Origin: Acanthochlamys bracteata
Lineage: Eukaryota > Streptophyta > Magnoliopsida > Pandanales > Velloziaceae
NCBI GenBank assembly: GCA_019914995.1
Contig: CM034135.1
Location: forward strand, 6,140,501-6,204,500
DNA: 64,000 bases
Reading direction: 5' to 3'
The notes under the pieces were generated by a model. The model saw nothing but the letters and a program-made list of their open reading frames with translations, was not told where the DNA came from and made no database searches. The position numbers and the translations under genes are program-made. Shown here piece after piece: positions 61,376 through 64,000 of the stretch. The first letter of the stretch is position 1, and every line of letters starts with the position of its first letter.

Positions 61376-62463
61376 TAAGCTTCACTAATTCAAAAGTATC
61401 ATTTTTAGGTAAAGATTGTATCTTCTCTTGAATAGCTTTAAGCTACTCAGTTTTCTATTCATGATGTACTGCTTTTGTATAGTTTTTTAGCCCTCCTTTT
61501 CTACCATCAAACCATACTCAATAGAAGGATATCTGGTTGGAGGCAAAGGCTCTCTGCTGTATCTTCTCACTTGATGCTGTGTTGACGTCTCTAGCGAGAC
61601 TTCTACATCTTGCTCGTGTACGGCTTCTTCGTAAGATACATCATGATCATCACTAACTTTATTGTTATTTAGTGTATAACCCCCTTCATCTTGTGCCATA
61701 GGTGGAGTAGTGCTAGTCCCGAATCAAGATAAGCTTTTTAGTTAGAGTTTGACTTCTCGCTCTTTCCAAAGTTTTTAACGGTTTGATCTTTAAGAAAACT
61801 AATATCTCTTAAAGAGCTGCATACTCTTTTCTTTCTTCTCAATATAGATCTATTGGCTATGCCATGTTTCTTCTTCCTGCATTCCTCTACATGGTTTAGC
61901 TTCTTGTATTAGTAGCATCCTATGTTCCTTTGAGATTTTAACTTGATTTGCTTCTGCTGTCGTGACGTTATCTATATCTTGATTTGCTTCTATATCTTAA
62001 TTTACTTCTCTCGAACCTCAACTGTTAACACTTCAAACTCTAAATGTTTTGCTCCTTCCTTCTAGTCTTCATTCAATATACCGTCCTTTGTCATTTGCAT
62101 TATTATTTTTTGATTTGGAGCTGACTTGCTGGGTGAGACAATTAGCAATTATTTGATAAAGAACTAAGAAGTAAGAGAGTTTATATCTCATCGTTAAGCA
62201 TTATGCTCATACTTAATGCTCGTTCATGGAGCTGCTCTAAATTGTCAGCCACGGAGCTCTTTTTCTTTTAACTTCATGTTTACAATCTTTGGGATCATCA
62301 AAAATTTTTTTTCTAAGCTGTCTTTCTTTCGTAAAGACTTTCTAATTTTGCCAACAATTTTTGAGCATCTGTTTATGATGATACACAATGAAAGGAACTG
62401 TCATCAATCCACCGTCTTATTAAGTCAATCATCTTTCAATTAAGCTTCTTTGAGTCGGTTTCA

Positions 62464-62703
62464 GATATGGAGCTCAACTTAGGGGACATTTGGGAGTGCT
62501 TATGAAAAAAAGCTTTTAGGTACTTTATTTTATAAATATTTTTAAAAAATTAGAAGTATAATTATTCTATAAATTTATGATTCATCCATATCTTCTAAAT
62601 TTTTATAAAAAAATTCTAGAAAGTTGCACATAATTTTTTGAAGTTGAAAAGGAGTTTTTTGGGAGTGATAAACACTCTCAAAGCAGTCTTAATGTAGTCT
62701 CTT
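62464..62703. mobile_element. MITE-like element in the copia interior
   Basis: The left end TTAGGGGACATTTGGGAGTGCTTATGA-like sequence (split here at its first 20 bases: TTAGGGGACATTTGGGAGTG) faces a right end reading backwards AGACTGCTTTGAGAGTGTTT. Same style as the 6070/7953 family. Boundaries are approximate. Confidence 0.45.
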
Positions 62704-62866
62704 TCAATTAGCGCAATTTTAGTCTTTGTAATAAAGTAGATACTTCATACTTGATTTTCAGATTGAGTAGTTGGATGAAATGAGCTTTACCACACTACCA
62801 CCTACATTCTCTTTCATTTGATTGAATAAAAAATTTCAACACTATAGTTTTAGTCTGATACTACTT

Positions 62867-63400
62867 CGACGGGGTGATGACTTTTGTGGCAAATGTCTAC
62901 GGATCAAATCATTTGTCTTTATGTAATCAAATAGATATTAACAAAAGATAATATTATCAAGCCAACTACAATCTAATATTTTAATTCTAATAAAGTATAA
63001 AATTTAACTCTAGTACAATTTTGATCCTCTCATCATTAGTTATATAAATGATGCACGTATATCAAACCATAATAATAAAGAGAGATTCAAAATAAAGTCG
63101 TCTAGATTTTGAAGAGGATGAAACTGAGCCGAGAGGTGAAGGAATCCGCTGCGACTCAGGAGAAGAAAAAGTTTCTTTCTTCTTTTTATCTTTCTATCTC
63201 TTTCTTCTTCACCTTTTTTCTCTCCCTCTCTAATTCACTCTTTCTTTTCTCTTTCTCTTTTTGCTACTGTGCTGCTAGGGCTCAAAAAACTCTCCTAGCC
63301 ATTCTCTTCTTAGTTTTCTCTTTTATAAATTGTATCTTAAAGGCCACCAAGATAGTGGAAAAAAAATATTTGGGTCCTCACAGTAGGAGGTAATCCAATA
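62867..63400 (-). repeat. Copia 5' LTR
   Basis: Right-hand LTR. The terminal CA has mutated to CG and the opening TG to TA. An apparent ORF at 63109-63393 is the counterpart of the one in the other LTR. Confidence 0.75.
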
Positions 63401-64000
63401 TATATTACAACGCATGCTCATGTTAGGATTATTTTTTAAAAGTGTATTTGGTTACCTAATTCTGTAGTTTGATAGTGGTTCTCTCTGTCTAATATAGTTC
63501 ATAATTCTTCTCGCGTATTCTTTCGAGTGGGTAGAATAAGGAGTTACATTTTGCATAAGAGAATGAACTCTATAGTTAATACTAAGTTGAAGTCTTGAAG
63601 GCTAAATAAAGGAGGCTGACTGGAGGAGAGGTGACATTTATGGGATGAGTCTTATGAATGAAAGTTAAGTTGATAATATGTTGTGGAAGGTCATGAGCTT
63701 TTGAAATGATTTCATGTTGCTGCTTAAGCACTATCCTAGAGCTAAAGTTGGTCAAGACAGTGCATGCATAGCTTAGATAATGCTAGTAATGTAAACACCG
63801 TCGCTTGTATACGGTGAATGACATCTTTATAATTAGATTCTTTCTCAAGGACCCAAATTAGACTTACAAAGAGTAAGCCAATTGTAAAGTTCTCATACTA
63901 TACAAACCTAAGACTTTCTTTTTGGATTGCATTGCCTGCCATACTTCACTTTGCAAACATGAAACTTTGTTTTTATCAAATTCTTAAAGGATATTTGCTT
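63401..64000. other. No gene seen to the window end
   Basis: Plant intergenic or intronic sequence. It could belong to the intron of the gene starting at 56967. No exon, repeat or RNA gene recognised. Confidence 0.4.

Larger units (their letters stand above)
57970..63400 (-). mobile_element. Ty1/copia retrotransposon with both LTRs, decayed
   Basis: Direct repeats at 57970-58453 (3' LTR) and 62867-63400 (5' LTR) share GTGGCAAATGTCTACGGAT, AATCAAATAGATATTAAC, the TGAGCC(A/G)AGAGGTGAAGGA block and the CTCTCCCTCTCTAATTCACT block. Next to the 5' LTR the minus strand reads TAGTATCAGACT, a primer site for initiator-Met tRNA. Next to the 3' LTR is a purine tract GGAAAGGGAAA. Minus-strand coding remnants in order: RRYSREPLPPTRYPS (61500-61600, linker before RT), VEQIDVKTVFLH (about 59650), LYIDD with EQDATKIGKLN (about 59350-59400), and HIDVRYHWIHAVLEKK (about 58610-58660, RNase H end). 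Frames are broken. Flanks TATGT and TATAT resemble an aged target duplication. A MITE relative interrupts the RT region. Confidence 0.85.

Noticed and set aside
1..64000. CRISPR arrays, bacterial-type operons, tRNA or rRNA genes, organelle insertions
   Set aside because: No regularly spaced repeats, no cloverleaf with A/B boxes, no rRNA-like blocks and no plastid or mitochondrial genes were recognised by eye. A tRNAscan or Infernal run would settle small RNAs.

Overview
This window is nuclear DNA from a flowering plant, most likely a eudicot. The evidence is spliced genes of recognisable plant families (a TRAUCO/ASH2-type SPRY protein, a plant annexin and a plastid-type 2-isopropylmalate synthase relative), GT-AG introns, AT-rich intergenic DNA, and dense plant transposable elements: Ty1/copia, a probable Ty3/gypsy solo LTR, a LINE, CACTA, hAT-like elements and PIF/Harbinger-like MITEs. 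There are no operons, Shine-Dalgarno sites, CRISPR arrays or convincing RNA genes. I do not see an undescribed multi-gene system.

Layout. 1-2.4 kb: AT-rich repeats. 2.5-7.5 kb: two-exon TRAUCO-like gene on +, with a 3.75-kb intron holding three MITEs. 8-9 kb: another MITE and a hAT-like element with its 8-bp target duplication. 9-13 kb: decayed Ty1/copia on +. 14-18.5 kb: decayed CACTA element with a perfect 38-bp-arm hairpin. 18.9-21.6 kb: complete six-exon annexin on -, with one probable GC-AG intron. 25.1-45.7 kb: a 2-isopropylmalate synthase-like gene on -, stretched to about 20.6 kb by transposons. Its first three exons and last four exons are open and in frame, but the middle is damaged: a non-canonical donor, loss of the catalytic-His motif, and decayed or missing exons. 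Between those blocks lie a TRIM-like element, hAT-like elements, MITEs and a LINE remnant. 43.5-54.9 kb: three related elements with 3-bp TTA-type targets, one carrying a short spliced ORF and split by a 2.5-kb solo LTR with a perfect 5-bp target duplication. 56.9-57.0 kb: the first coding exon of a + strand gene (MFDWND start, tentatively LNK2-like), preceded by G-boxes and an upstream ORF overlapping its ATG. 58.0-63.4 kb: a Ty1/copia element on -, with both LTRs and a 1.5-kb MITE relative nested inside.

The genes look functionally unrelated: chromatin (TRAUCO), membrane/Ca2+ (annexin), leucine biosynthesis (IPMS-like), perhaps the clock (LNK2-like). The most interesting features are the IPMS-like gene, which keeps the N-terminal catalytic motifs and the C-terminal leucine-sensing domain but has lost the core between them, and several structural oddities in the repeats. 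Exon coordinates were derived by hand from splice sites and frame; homology calls rest on recalled family motifs, not on database searches.
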